64,000 nucleotides of DNA from Cololabis saira (GCF_033807715.1 NC_084607.1:15796941-15860940); one strand, 5' to 3'. Shown: positions 1-10,662, counted from the stretch's first letter. The notes: generated from the sequence alone by a model not told the origin. Numbers and translations are program-made.

Positions 1-803
1 CAGAGCACACTGTAATTTTTGATTACTTAAAAGTAGACAACTGCTTTCGATGTATTTTGTGAGATATATAGTGAGAAATAAAGATGATTATTAATATTAT
101 CATGAATTACAAGTGTAACTATTTTAGACAATTAATTGGATCTAAGAGTTTATTTGTTTCTATGTATGCTTATTTATTTTTTCATAAAGTCAGTTGGCAA
201 AATAGTTGTTTGAAATCTTGAGTCGTTATCAGACACTTTTGGCCCCAGTCTGTCCTACTTTTTGACACTTTTGGCTCAGTTACGGGTGCAGAAAGGACTT
301 ATGTGAGCCCCGGCTATATGCAAAGTGTTGTAAAGGTGAACGTGCAGATCTGGGCCATGTCTGGGAGCTATGAGGCTGACGTATGAGGCAGCCACACTCA
401 TCTGAGTCCACACTGTCGCTGTTAAAGAAAACTGCAGGTCTGGCAACATTTCTTTATAGTCGGCTAGTCATCCTAGAAAAATGTTTCCTTTCAACTGCAG
501 TGTGGCAACATTAAAAAAGGGACACATCTGTAATCACTGGTAAGGTTCTTTCAATCTTATTTTGTGTATATGAGACACATTTAGCCACTTTTATGTTATT
601 CTTTCATTTGTGGACTAATGTTTTGAATCTATAAATCCAGACTTTTTAGTTGCTATGAAACAAAAAAGTGTCATAAGCTATGGATGTGACACTGTCCTCT
701 AACATATGAGTGGCCCCTCGCGAGGTATAGATTGCCCTAAAACAGATACTGTTTTATTTAGTATTTCTTTTAATGTTGAATTAGCGAGAGACTGACTAGA
801 TTG
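1..803. other. AT-rich gene-free flank
   Basis: No coding exon, RNA gene or recognisable repeat is visible. The sequence is AT-rich and ends at the target-site duplication of the truncated L1 that follows. Confidence 0.5.
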
Positions 804-818
804 AGAAAGTGCATGAAT
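804..818 (+). repeat. Target-site duplication, left copy (truncated L1)
   Basis: AGAAAGTGCATGAAT here is repeated exactly at 1562-1576, flanking the L1 fragment. Confidence 0.8.
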
Positions 819-1561
819 AGAACCCAACCCCTTGACTGCATTATTTGGTTTTCCCCCAGCTAAGAATATGCCCACCAATGTACGCCGTGTCATTGCCTTT
901 ACCACTCTGCTGGCTAGACGCTTTATCCTTCTCAAATAGAAACATGCCTCCCCTCCCACACATGGCCAATGGATCAAGATGTCTTACAATGCCTTCAGTT
1001 AGAAAAGTTAAGATTTTCATTGAAAGAATCCCTGAAATCTTTCCAGAATACCTGGGACCCCCTGTTAGTCCTTATAAGAGAACTTACTATCATTCCTGAT
1101 GCTGACGAGGTCTCCTAGTTATAGTCTTCTGGAGAACAGGTGACCCTTCCTCTCCTTTCTTCATAACCTTTCTTCCCATCTTGCTTTACTAATTTCTCCT
1201 TCTTGTCTAAGCCGATATGAAGCTGCTTTTCTTTTCCCTTTTTTTTTGTTTTGAATTATTATTATTTAACCAGTTTACTTATTCACTTTTCCCCTTTATT
1301 AACCTATGATTTTATTTGTATTAACTTAGTCATTTTATTATTTGTGGCTCAACATACCTATAGGGGAGAGGGTGGGGGGTGGGGGGAGTGGGTAAAAGCT
1401 CACTATAAATGGGAAAAAATAATGTAAACAGGATTCGATGTGAATCGAATCAAATCGAAATATATATAGTAATATTCTACCCACTTTGTTGCTCTTGTTA
1501 TTGTTTTCATCATTGTCCTGTTTACAATAAACACATTTATATTAAAAAATAATATTAAAAA
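819..1561 (+). mobile_element. 5'-truncated L1-type LINE, ORF2 C-terminal end plus 3' UTR
   Basis: The first 250 bases read, across frames, like the extreme C-terminus of a fish L1 ORF2: a LLARRFILL motif followed by a tryptophan- and lysine-rich tail. It resembles the end of the intact L1 at 7.98-8.12 kb, which also has LLARRRILLLWKSP. Frame is broken by stops, so it is dead. The 3' end is AT-rich with AATAAA and A-runs. The insert is bounded by a 15-bp direct repeat, AGAAAGTGCATGAAT, at 804-818 and 1562-1576. That is the signature of target-primed reverse transcription with 5' truncation. The element family is inferred by motif resemblance only. Confidence 0.75.
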
Positions 1562-1576
1562 AGAAAGTGCATGAAT
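1562..1576 (+). repeat. Target-site duplication, right copy (truncated L1)
   Basis: Exact copy of the 15 bases at 804-818, directly after the A-rich 3' end of the L1 fragment. Confidence 0.8.
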
Positions 1577-2040
1577 GAGCGTCAACAAGACCAGAAAACA
1601 ATCATACTGATACAGCTCATTTGACATTTAATACAACCATATCACTTTGTTTTGGGCTGCCAAAGAAAGCAAATTGTGGAGGATATTACAAGGAAACCAA
1701 AAAATTCAACTTAAGTCAACATTATCCACCAACATCAAGAATCAAGTATTCAAGAAGCTTATTATGGATAGTAAAATCAGCTCAAGGTTCCAACAGTGAA
1801 CAGTGAATTGTTCCTTGATCATCAGGTTCTGTTGCAAGTTGATTCTGCCCCAGAAACAGAATAATTCAGATACATTTCCCAAAGCCCTGAAACCGCATTA
1901 GTTGAAGCGACTAAAGATCTTCTTATTGACAGTTGTCTTTACATGAGCTGTTCCTGTTTTTGTTTATATTTTACTAAGAGTTTTGTCTGCCAGGAACAGT
2001 CAGTAATGATTTTTCATGGATGACTAAACTGAATGCTTCA
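1577..2040. other. Gene-free spacer
   Basis: Between the two L1 insertions I see no gene and no clear repeat. Confidence 0.45.
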
Positions 2041-2055
2041 AAAAGAGAAATGTTG
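2041..2055 (+). repeat. Target-site duplication, left copy (full-length L1)
   Basis: AAAAGAGAAATGTTG lies immediately 5' of the element and recurs at 8449-8463 after the poly-A tail. Confidence 0.88.
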
Positions 2056-2215
2056 GGCTTCCGGCTTAGCTTTACATGGGGTGAGACGTAATTAGCGGAG
2101 CTCCTGCAGAGTTAATTTTAATTCAGCATTTATTGGCACTTTTTGTATCACTCCCACGGCTTTGGTTTTAACTAACCTATTTTCAACGCGGTTACTTCGA
2201 CGACTTACCACGGAA

Positions 2216-3148
2216 ATGCCTCCAAAGTCCTTCAAAGCGGGGAATAACCCTCCAGCTAACCCGCGGCCTGCTGCTCACGCCGTCTCCTCGCCCCGCGGCG
2301 ATTCCCCTCCTCCGGAGAGCACCTGCGCTGCGCAGGTTCCAGCTGCGGAGTTCAGCCGGCTTAAAACCGAACTTCTCTCCGCTCTTCGCAATGATGTTGC
2401 GGCTGTATTTAGGTCAGAGCTTCAGCAAGCACTGAACGAGAATTTAACGTCCATTAAGTCCGAGCTGCTTTCCCTTAAAGCCGATCTTTCTGGCAGTATT
2501 TCCTCCATGAAGGCGGACGTCGCGGGTCTCGCAGCCACGGTCGCTGGGATCGAGCTCTCGCTCTCAAGCTGCTCAGATGACATCGTTGCTCTCCAGAAAA
2601 AAGTTGATCACTTGTCGAAAGAATATGTGAGGCTGGAGGACAGATGCGAGGATTTGGAGTCAAGGTCCCGTCGGCAGAACCTGCGGATTATTGGCGTCCC
2701 GGAGGAGGATCCTGACTCTTCATCTGCAGCAGGTGTTTCCAGGCTCCTGGCGGAAGCCTTCTCCCTCGACGCAGAGCCGGTGGTGGACAGAGCCCACCGC
2801 ACCCTCATGCCGAGACCGAAGACCGGGGAGCGGCCCCGCGCAATAGTGGCAAGGCTCCATTACTACACCGACTGCGCTGACATCCTGAGAAAGGCGAGAG
2901 AGCGGCAGCGGATAAAAGTCCGGGGTATGAGCATCTCCGTGTTCCCGGATCACACAGCCAAGACAGCGCGGGCGCGCGCTGCCTTTAATGACGTGCGCCG
3001 TCAGCTGCGGGAGATTGAAGGAGTCCGGTATGGATTGCTGTACCCCGCCCGGCTGCGTGTAACCCATGATGGCCAGCAGCGTGACTTCACGTCGCCAGAT
3101 GAAGCCCTGGCATTCATCAGGAAAATAAAAAAAGTGACTACCAGCTAA
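2216..3148 (+). CDS. L1 ORF1 RNA-binding protein
   Basis: Encodes 310 residues from the first ATG (MPPKSFKAGNN); the open frame extends 54 bases further upstream without another ATG. Residues 1-40 are proline- and serine-rich. About 44-150 is heptad-patterned and charged, as expected for a trimerising coiled coil. RRQNLRIIGVPE at about 152-163 is the hallmark that starts the RRM-like domain of L1 ORF1 proteins, and the remainder is the basic C-terminal domain. Family members bind the element's own RNA as trimers and act as nucleic-acid chaperones in cytoplasmic RNPs. The frame is uninterrupted. GC content is distinctly higher than in ORF2 and the flanks. It lies 1.2 kb ahead of ORF2, an unusually long gap explained by a duplicated spacer. 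Confidence 0.9.
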   Translation: MPPKSFKAGNNPPANPRPAAHAVSSPRGDSPPPESTCAAQVPAAEFSRLKTELLSALRNDVAAVFRSELQQALNENLTSIKSELLSLKADLSGSISSMKADVAGLAATVAGIELSLSSCSDDIVALQKKVDHLSKEYVRLEDRCEDLESRSRRQNLRIIGVPEEDPDSSSAAGVSRLLAEAFSLDAEPVVDRAHRTLMPRPKTGERPRAIVARLHYYTDCADILRKARERQRIKVRGMSISVFPDHTAKTARARAAFNDVRRQLREIEGVRYGLLYPARLRVTHDGQQRDFTSPDEALAFIRKIKKVTTS

Positions 3149-3177
3149 TTTTCTGGGACGATTTATCCAGCTTGCTG

Positions 3178-3585
3178 TCCATGCAGGACTCTGGCCCGGG
3201 GTGAGTGACTGAGTCAATTCAGAAAATGGGACTTTATGTCGTAATTTTTTTTCTTTTTTTTTTTTTTTTTTTTTTTTTTTTATTTCTTTATTAATTTTTA
3301 TTTATTTTTTTTCCCTTCTAACTATCAATGGGAACAACAGCGTTTAAAATTGAAGGCCTAATCATTTCTCTGGTATGATGCCTTGATTAGAAAATATGCA
3401 CACACCCCTGTCTTTGCTTAAATTGTGTGCATGTGTGTGCGTGTCTGTGTGGGTGTGCGAGTGCATATATGTATATATCATTGTTCTATAGGCCAAAGAT
3501 CTCCTTAATTTTAATTAACGTTTGTTGTTACCCTGACAAGACAGCGATCGTCAGAATTGCTCAGATTGTTGGTTTCGTATGCCTC
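3178..3585 (+). repeat. Inter-ORF spacer, tandem copy 1
   Basis: About 408 bases running from TCCATGCAGGACTCTGG through a poly-T tract and a GT-rich stretch to GGTTTCGTATGCCTC. It is repeated almost identically at 3584-4043. The two copies differ by scattered substitutions and by the length of the poly-T tract. Confidence 0.85.
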
Positions 3586-3648
3586 CATGCGGGACTCTGG
3601 CCCGGGGTGAGTGACTGAGTCAATTCAGAAAATGGGACTTTATGTCGT

Positions 3649-3687
<39 letters not shown>

Positions 3688-4043
3688 ATTCTTTTTTTTA
3701 TTTTTATTTTTTTTATTTATTTATTTTTTTTTATTTATTTATCAATAGTTATTTTTTTTTTTTTTTTCTTCTCTTCTAACTATCAATGGGAACATCACCG
3801 TTTAAAATTGAAGGCCTAATCATTTCTCTGGTATGATGCCTTGATTAGAAAATATGCACGCACCCCTGTCTTTGCTTAAATTGTGTGCATGTGTGTGCGT
3901 GTCTGTGTGGGTGTGCGAGTACATATATGTATATATCATTGTTCTATAGGCCAAAGTTCTCCTTAATTTTAATTAACGTTTGTTGTTACCCTGACAAGAC
4001 AGCGATCGTCAGAATGGCTCAGATTGTTGGTTTCATATGCCTC
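3584..4043 (+). repeat. Inter-ORF spacer, tandem copy 2
   Basis: Second copy of the 3178-3585 unit. It is about 50 bases longer because the T-rich tract (about 3651-3770) is expanded. Differences from copy 1 include ATGCGGG for ATGCAGG near the start and TTTCATATGC for TTTCGTATGC near the end. Confidence 0.85.
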
Positions 4044-4360
4044 ATATTTATTTTTTTTTTTTTAAGGTTTTAACTCTGCAGGAGCTAATTTTGTTTTCGT
4101 TTTTGTATCTAGCTTTACAGTCGAAAGCATCTCCTTTCGAGAATGGCTTCCTTTGAAGCCAGCACGGCTGTTTCCATCGTTTGGGGATGGGATCATCTAA
4201 TGTGCGTTGGGTGGGTGGGCGGGGGTTATGGGATGTTGGCTTTTTGTCTCTGTAGGTATGTATATACTCCTGAGTTTTGTTTGTTTTGGTTTTCCCTTTT
4301 ACCTTTTTTCCTTATATCTCCTCTGGTGGTGGGTGAGTCGGTCTTATTTTCTCTCAGAGA

Positions 4361-7300
4361 ATGCCTATGAGCGATCGTAATCTGCGCAAGCCTGATACTG
4401 GATCAAACATTACATTCACTAGCTGGAATGTTAAAGGTGTGAATAATCCAATTAAGCGATCAAAGATTTTTTCACATTTGAAACGCTTAGACACTGACAT
4501 AGCTTTCCTTCAGGAAACTCATTTGCGAAATAAAGATCATTTCAGACTCAAACGAGCTTGGGTGGGTGATATTTTTCATTCAAATTTTGATTCTAGGTCT
4601 AGAGGAGTAGCAATTTTGATCAACAAAAGAGTCAATTTCTCCGTCTCCAGGACAATATCTGATAAGAATGGTAGATATCTTATTGTTGCGGGCACTCTAT
4701 ACTGTAACCCTGTATTGTTGGTGAATATATATGCCCCTAATTTTGATGACCCCAATTTTACGGATAGGCTGTTTGGCAACCTCCCTTTCTTAAATACGCA
4801 TATTACAATACTGGGTGGTGATCTGAATTGTGTTATTAATCCTTCTTTGGACCGTTCGAATCCTCGTACTTTGACTCAATCCTCTATGTCAAAATCTATT
4901 ACCGATTTTACAGTCAAGAACGGGCTTGTTGATCCGTGGAGGTTCTCACATCCTGGAGATAAGGAATTCTCTTTTTTTTCTCAAGTACATCAGTCATATT
5001 CACGTATTGACTATTTTTTTGTTGATGGCTCTCTTCTCCCCAAAGTTACTTCTGTCGTATACCACCCAATTGTTATTTCGGATCACGCCCCTCTAACTTT
5101 GAATATAACATGGTCTGAGCGCCCCCGTTTTTCTTCTCCCTGGAGGTTTAATCCATTGCTTTTATCCGACGATGCATTTAATGTTTCTATATCTGCTTCA
5201 ATAGATGATTTCATTGCATTAAACAAAACAGACTCTACCAGTTTTTCGCTAGTATGGGAATCACTCAAAGCATATTTGCGAGGACAGATTATCTCTTATT
5301 CAGCATACGCCAGTAAAATCCGCAGGGCTAAATTACAGGAGCTCACATCTAAAATTCAGGACACAGACAGACTAAACTCAGTTAACCCAAGTCCGAGTTT
5401 ACTGAAACAACGGCTTGATTTGCAGTCAAAATTCGATCTTATAGCGACAGCCGATTCTGAACGGCTCCTATTACGCGCTCATGCCAACTATTATGAACAC
5501 GGCGATAAACCAAGCAGGTTATTGGCTCACCAATTAAAAAGGCAAGCAACGTCGAGACTGATTCCCAGCATTAGAGATTCTAATGGCACACTTACCACCG
5601 ATCCAATCGCCATCAACACAATTTTTAAGTCATACTACTCCTCTCTCTATGAGTCAGAATCTCCACTTGACACAGCAGAAATGACCTCCTTTCTTGATAA
5701 TATCACTGTCCCTACTATTAATTTGGATGTGGCTAATGGCCTCGATGCTCCTTTCAGCTTGCAAGAAATTGCTGCCGCCATTGAAGCTACGCAAAGCAAC
5801 AAGGCCCCTGGTCCCGATGGGTTCGGAGCTGAGTTTTTCAAAAAATTCAAAGACAAATTAGCCCCCCATTTACTTTCAATGTACAATGAGTCCCTTGATC
5901 ATGGCTCATTGCCTCCCTCTTTAATGCAGGCGTCCATTGCCCTCCTTTTGAAGAAGGACAAGGACCCTGAATCATGCACTTCTTACAGGCCCTTGTCTTT
6001 ACTGAATGTGGATGTCAAAATTTTAGCCAAAGCACTAGCAATTCGTCTTGATAAGATCCTTCCTAGCATCATATCTGAGGAGCAGAATGGTTTCATCAAG
6101 GGACGCCAGCTCTTTTATAATGTTCGTACACTTCTTAATGTGATTCTCTCTAAAGATTCTTCTCCACTCCCTGAAGTTGTTATCGCAATTGATGCTGAAA
6201 AAGCGTTTGATCGTGTCGAATTTAACTATCTTTTTGCAACACTTCATAAATTCGGATTTGGACACAGGTTTATATCGTGGATTAGACTTCTTTACACTTC
6301 CCCTCAGGCCAGCATTCACACCAATGACAACTACTCCACTTATTTTACATTATCACGTGGCACGAGACAGGGCTGCCCTCTCTCCCCTTTGCTATTCGCT
6401 CTATCCGTCGAACCACTTTCAATTGCTCTAAGAACTCTTCCTCTATTTCGCGGAGTCTCTAGGTCCAATGTGGAACTCAAATTGTCACTTTATGCAGACG
6501 ACCTCCTTTTATATGTATCTGACCCTTTAACCAGCATTGCACCAATATTATCTCTGTTGAAGAATTATGGATCCTTCTCCGGCTATAAGGTCAATCTTAA
6601 CAAGTGTGAATGCTTCCCCATAAACTCCTCTGCTTTACAACTCAAACAATCTGATATCCCCTTTAAACTCAGCCCGTCGGGCTTTAGATACTTAGGGATT
6701 AATGTGACCCGCACTCTGCCCTCTCTTTTCACCGCTAATTTTTCCTCACTGGTAACTCAAGTGAAGGCGGACTTACAGAGGTGGAACTCCCTACCACTGT
6801 CGCTGATAGGAAGAATTAACACAGTGAAAATGACTGTATTGCCTAAATTTCTTTTTTTGTTCCAATGCACTCCTTTATTTCTACCAAAATCATTTTTTAA
6901 ATCACTTGACCAAATTGTTTCCAACTTTTTATGGGCCGGTAAGACACCCAGAGTGAGGTATTCGCTTCTCCAAAAATTTAAATTTAATGGGGGTCTAGCA
7001 CTACCAAACTTTATGCTTTACTATTGGTCAGCGCATATTCACAAACTAATTTATTGGCTTCAGTCTCCTGAGTTATTATGGTGCAGATTGGAGGCTCAGT
7101 CACTCTCTTCATCCTCTGTAACGGCCCTACTCTCCTCCTCTTTACCATTGAATCCCTCTAAGTTTACAAATAGCCCTGTGGTGCTTTCCTCCCTTAAGAT
7201 TTGGTCACAGTTTAGGCGCCACTTTAAATTTGCTTCTCCATCCATCTATACACCTGTTACTAAGAATCATCTGTTCCCTCCATCACTAATAGACACCACT

Positions 7301-8182
7301 TTTATGATTTGGTACAACCGGGGCATTAAGCACTTCAGGGATCTATATAAGGATGGTATCTTTTCCACATTCTCAGATCTGAGGTCAAAGTTCAATTTGC
7401 CTGCCTCCCACTTGTTTCGCTACTTCCAGCTTCGACACTGCGCCTCTGCTTTGTTTCCATGCTTCCCTTCCCTTCCTGCGAACCAACCGTGGGATGATCT
7501 TCTAACTATGAAACTCAGTCAAAAGTCTCTGATATCTAAGATATATGCACTGTGTATGACATTTGATGATCATTCTGTAGATAAAGCTCGGGAGGGTTGG
7601 AGACGAGAATTGGGCCTTGACTTCACAGGGGAGCTGTGGGATAAAGCTATCCGTAGCATACGATCTAGCACGCCTTGCGCTAGACTAGTACTTATTCAAT
7701 TTAAGGTGCTGCATAGAGCCCACCTATCAAAATCCCGATTATCGGAAATATATCCGAATGTTGCAGACTTATGCGACAGATGCCAGGGTTCTCCCTGCAA
7801 TTTAAGTCATATGTTCTTCTCCTGTCCTAGGTTACAGAAATTTTGGAGTGATTATTCTGTGATCATGTCTAAAGTTCTGGGTAAAAAAGTTGTTATGGCC
7901 CCTCTCTTAGCAATATTCGGACTCTCTGTCGACTCCTCACATATCAGCCACACACAGTCAGAAGTATTGGCTTTCACATCCCTTTTAGCAAGACGTCGTA
8001 TCTTACTTTTATGGAAATCCCCCAGGTCCCCGTCTATTTCTATTTGGCTTAGTGATGTTATGTTTTTTCTTAAATTGGAGAAGGTGAGATACTCTGTAAA
8101 AGGCAACTCAGCTAAATTCACTCACAAATGGCAATCGTTCATAGACCACTTTACCGCGTTGAAGACTCTACCCACCGACTGA
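4361..8182 (+). CDS. L1 ORF2: APE endonuclease and reverse transcriptase
   Basis: An uninterrupted 1273-residue frame starting at MPMSDRN. Residues about 18-250 form an apurinic-like endonuclease: SWNVKGVN (21-28), LQETH (50-54), GGDLN (152-156), SRIDYFF (214-220) and SDHAPL (240-245) are its catalytic and metal-binding motifs. The reverse transcriptase follows, with NKAPGPDGF, the SYRPLSLLN block, FDRVEF, RGTRQGCPLSPLLFAL and the active-site YADD at 711-714. Near the C-terminus, Cys1138, Cys1141, His1150 and Cys1155 make the C-x2-C-H-x4-C motif typical of L1 ORF2. In this family the protein nicks the target DNA and copies the element RNA at the nick. All key residues are present and no frameshift is seen, so the element could be active; expression is not shown by sequence. 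Confidence 0.95.
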   Translation: MPMSDRNLRKPDTGSNITFTSWNVKGVNNPIKRSKIFSHLKRLDTDIAFLQETHLRNKDHFRLKRAWVGDIFHSNFDSRSRGVAILINKRVNFSVSRTISDKNGRYLIVAGTLYCNPVLLVNIYAPNFDDPNFTDRLFGNLPFLNTHITILGGDLNCVINPSLDRSNPRTLTQSSMSKSITDFTVKNGLVDPWRFSHPGDKEFSFFSQVHQSYSRIDYFFVDGSLLPKVTSVVYHPIVISDHAPLTLNITWSERPRFSSPWRFNPLLLSDDAFNVSISASIDDFIALNKTDSTSFSLVWESLKAYLRGQIISYSAYASKIRRAKLQELTSKIQDTDRLNSVNPSPSLLKQRLDLQSKFDLIATADSERLLLRAHANYYEHGDKPSRLLAHQLKRQATSRLIPSIRDSNGTLTTDPIAINTIFKSYYSSLYESESPLDTAEMTSFLDNITVPTINLDVANGLDAPFSLQEIAAAIEATQSNKAPGPDGFGAEFFKKFKDKLAPHLLSMYNESLDHGSLPPSLMQASIALLLKKDKDPESCTSYRPLSLLNVDVKILAKALAIRLDKILPSIISEEQNGFIKGRQLFYNVRTLLNVILSKDSSPLPEVVIAIDAEKAFDRVEFNYLFATLHKFGFGHRFISWIRLLYTSPQASIHTNDNYSTYFTLSRGTRQGCPLSPLLFALSVEPLSIALRTLPLFRGVSRSNVELKLSLYADDLLLYVSDPLTSIAPILSLLKNYGSFSGYKVNLNKCECFPINSSALQLKQSDIPFKLSPSGFRYLGINVTRTLPSLFTANFSSLVTQVKADLQRWNSLPLSLIGRINTVKMTVLPKFLFLFQCTPLFLPKSFFKSLDQIVSNFLWAGKTPRVRYSLLQKFKFNGGLALPNFMLYYWSAHIHKLIYWLQSPELLWCRLEAQSLSSSSVTALLSSSLPLNPSKFTNSPVVLSSLKIWSQFRRHFKFASPSIYTPVTKNHLFPPSLIDTTFMIWYNRGIKHFRDLYKDGIFSTFSDLRSKFNLPASHLFRYFQLRHCASALFPCFPSLPANQPWDDLLTMKLSQKSLISKIYALCMTFDDHSVDKAREGWRRELGLDFTGELWDKAIRSIRSSTPCARLVLIQFKVLHRAHLSKSRLSEIYPNVADLCDRCQGSPCNLSHMFFSCPRLQKFWSDYSVIMSKVLGKKVVMAPLLAIFGLSVDSSHISHTQSEVLAFTSLLARRRILLLWKSPRSPSISIWLSDVMFFLKLEKVRYSVKGNSAKFTHKWQSFIDHFTALKTLPTD

Positions 8183-8448
8183 CCCCCCCCTCCCTTAATT
8201 TTCTTTTCATCTCCTTAATTTGTTTTTTTTTATGTTTTATTTATTTCCAGTTTCATTTCTTGCTCATCTGTTTATTTAATTTTTAACGCTACAGAGACTC
8301 TGTTCCTTTGTTAGGTTTTGTGTGTTTAAAAAAAAAAAAAAAAAAAAAAGGAGACAATGTATAATGCGTCTGTTTGACTACACGTTTCCATGTGTTAAGT
8401 GTATGTTGTTTCTTATAAAAAGATCAATAAAAAAAAAAAAAAAAAAAA

Positions 8449-8463
8449 AAAAGAGAAATGTTG
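8449..8463 (+). repeat. Target-site duplication, right copy (full-length L1)
   Basis: Exact repeat of 2041-2055 at the end of the poly-A tail. The boundary inside the A-run is ambiguous by a few bases. Confidence 0.88.
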
Positions 8464-8700
8464 TATTCAAAATATTGATTCAATGACAGAAAGCCTCTCT
8501 GTTCGAGGAGAACATCAAGATATTTCAGCATGCTGCTTATTATACAAAGCTGTCATTGTGAAAAGAAGGAAAAACCCCTGAACATTCTCCCAACGTATTA
8601 TTCATGCCCCATGTTTTACGAAACAATCCACAAATTAGCAATGAGAATTAACTAAAAGGTTTGTAAAGCTTAAAAATACTAATAAGGTTCAAACTTATTA
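8464..8700. other. Gene-free spacer
   Basis: AT-rich sequence between the L1 and the next LINE tail. Nothing recognisable. Confidence 0.4.
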
Positions 8701-8710
8701 CCGGAACCTG

Positions 8711-9146
8711 CAGGTGGTCGTGGGTGGCTTGTAGCTTGCATTACGGAGCACAAGTCTTTCCCTGACCCTGCACCCCAAACTGGGACTTGCTGATTGGGCC
8801 GGAGCTTCGGGAGCTGCGTGCTGGCCTGCGGTCCCCACCCCTGGTCATCCCGTTGCTGTATCCACCTGCCTGCTGTGCTGTTGACGTCCCTGACCCACCA
8901 GTCTGGCCCTCGGCAGGAGGGTCCCCCCTTATGAGCCTGGTCCTGCTCAAGGTTTCTAAAGGGGAGTTTTTCCTTGCCACTGTTTGGCTTAAGGTTTTTC
9001 TCCCACTAGGGGAGTTTTTACCTGCCATTGTTTATGTAATAACTGCTCGGGGGTCATGTTCTGGGTATGGGTCTCTGTAAAGCGTCTAGAGACAACTCTG
9101 TTGTATTAGACGCTATATAAATAAAATTGAATTGAATTGAATTGAA
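8711..9146 (+). mobile_element. LINE 3' tail with (ATTGA)n end, copy 1
   Basis: Untranslated 3' region of a fish LINE, probably L2-like. It ends in GACGCTATATAAATAAAAT followed by ATTGA repeats, the short tandem repeat that terminates many fish L2/Rex-type elements. The middle segment (TGAGCCTGGTCCTGCTCAAGG, then GGAGTTTTTCCTTGCCACTG) is shared with the inverted copy at 62898-63256. A possible short direct repeat, GAACCTG, lies at both ends. Open frames inside it are incidental. Family naming is an inference. Confidence 0.7.
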
Positions 9147-9471
9147 CCTGATAGTGAACCTAAAGGTGGCTAGAAACTGCGCCCATGTTTCAATCAAACT
9201 GTTCGATATAGCTCTTTCACTGTTTTAACAATCAAAATATGGCTTATGGGAATAGAGTTTTTGCCCATCCCTGGCCTAAATAGATCCAATTTTTACTATT
9301 TAATCCCCCTCGCATGAAATAGCTGTAAAACTGAGAGTTGAATGTAAGTTCTGTCTTATCTAAAAAAAAATAATATTATTCCCAAATAAACCTACAAAAT
9401 CTCACTACTCAGCATGCAGAAGATGCCTGTTGTTCCTAGAATTCACAGGTCTAGAGTATGAGGCAGTCCTT
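9147..9471. other. Gene-free spacer
   Basis: No gene or clear element visible. Sequence up to the start of the inverted-repeat transposon. Confidence 0.4.
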
Positions 9472-9896
9472 GGCCGGGTTTCCCAGATCAGTTAAGTAGT
9501 TCTTAACAGCGAAAGACTTCTTTCAAACCTTCTTAAGGAGCCTGTGAAAGAAAATCGCGTTTCCCAGAGTTGCTCTTAGCTTAAGTATCTCTTTCATTAA
9601 GAAGGAAATGAAAGATGCTGCTGACCCAGTCTTTACAACCATCTTAGTGAACAAAGACTCACAGATCCAGCCGCGTCAGGCAAATCAATATCACACCAAG
9701 TAATGAGATATTAAAACAATGCAGCCCGCACAAATTTTGATCTATTTTATACTTTAGATTTATATTGTTTAGCATTTATTGGTGACAGCAAAGGGGGGAA
9801 AAAAAGAAAAATAAGGAATAACAAGTGTGTTCCTGTATATGCTTTATGCATTATGCACAATAAAACGATCATCATGAATATCATGTATTTGATAAT

Positions 9897-10151
9897 TTGG
9901 CTGCTATACAGCATGTTCTCGCTGCAAATCAGCCGCGTCGCCGTGCGCGAAGCAGAACTGTTTTTATGAACGCATTGGTGCGTCAGCACTTCAGTCCCCT
10001 GGACGTGCTGTCGGACCGGGCTGTCCAGGAAGCCGTGACACCGATCCTCCTGCGCCGTGCCCGAGCCCGAGCGCACCTATGTGATGACAGGGAAGCAGCA
10101 GCTGAAGAACGTGATCCTTTGATGAATCGTTCATTACAGTCTCAAATATAA
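9897..10151 (+). pseudogene. Short open frame inside the inverted-repeat transposon, possible transposase remnant
   Basis: Encodes about 84 residues with an arginine-rich start (RRRARSRTVF) and a following SPLDVLSD segment. That spacing faintly resembles the N-terminus of Harbinger transposases, in which a basic block precedes an FRDR-x-PLD segment. There is no ATG at the start (TTG opens the frame) and no DDE catalytic region, so it cannot be a working transposase. It could equally be chance coding in a GC-rich patch. Confidence 0.3.
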
Positions 10152-10614
10152 TCAATGGTGTCGGTTTATATTAAAGAATCTTTTTGCCCAGAAGAAAAAA
10201 GAGCGAAGACAACGACCCATAACTATTTTCTTCTCTTGAAAAAACCCACCTGCACCGCGGGGTTTAGGATAAAAAGACGCTACAGAGTCAGGATGCAGCG
10301 GCATCAAGAGCAGTGGAATACGTGCGAGGCGGGGATGATCTCCGCAATTAGAAGCCCCCTATAATTGTAAAAAGAATTTCACTTATCACGGGTTCTTTTT
10401 GGAACATAACCCCTGCGAAAAACCAGGGATTGCTGTAATTCCACGTTGCGATTTGCGAAACTCGCCTTCTCTTGGCTCATGAACGCTCATGTTTTTGAAT
10501 GCACACACAATACGTTCCCTCCCGGTCTCTGCGTGTGGGGGAAAAAAGCCTCACTGTAGCCAGAAATAACGGAGTAACGCACCGTTTGGTAGCGGTAATT
10601 GCGTGACTGAATTT

Positions 10615-10658
10615 AAAAAGTAATGCGTTAGATAGCCTACTCTAACGCATTACTTTTT
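10615..10658. repeat. Perfect 18-bp stem hairpin
   Basis: The arm at 10615-10632 (AAAAAGTAATGCGTTAGA) and its exact inverse at 10641-10658 are separated by an 8-base loop. It lies in the middle of the 9.5-11.3 kb transposon. Confidence 0.85.
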
Positions 10659-10662
10659 ATTA

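Larger units (their letters stand above)
2056..8448 (+). mobile_element. Full-length L1-clade LINE with both ORFs intact
   Basis: A complete non-LTR retrotransposon of about 6.4 kb. In order it has a 160-bp 5' leader, ORF1 (2216-3148), a 1.2-kb inter-ORF spacer, ORF2 (4361-8182), a 3' UTR with an internal A-run near 8328-8349, an AATAAA and a terminal poly-A from about 8429. It is flanked by a perfect 15-bp direct repeat, AAAAGAGAAATGTTG, at 2041-2055 and 8449-8463 (the A end merges with the tail). Intact ORFs plus an undecayed target-site duplication indicate a young insertion. Such elements are copied by ORF2-encoded endonuclease and reverse transcriptase after their RNA is bound by the ORF1 protein. 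Assignment to the L1 clade rests on the ORF1 type, the APE endonuclease and the C-terminal CCHC motif. Confidence 0.93.

Noticed and set aside
2475..3217. Minus-strand open frames across L1 ORF1
   Set aside because: Shadows of the GC-rich sense frame, with no motifs of their own.
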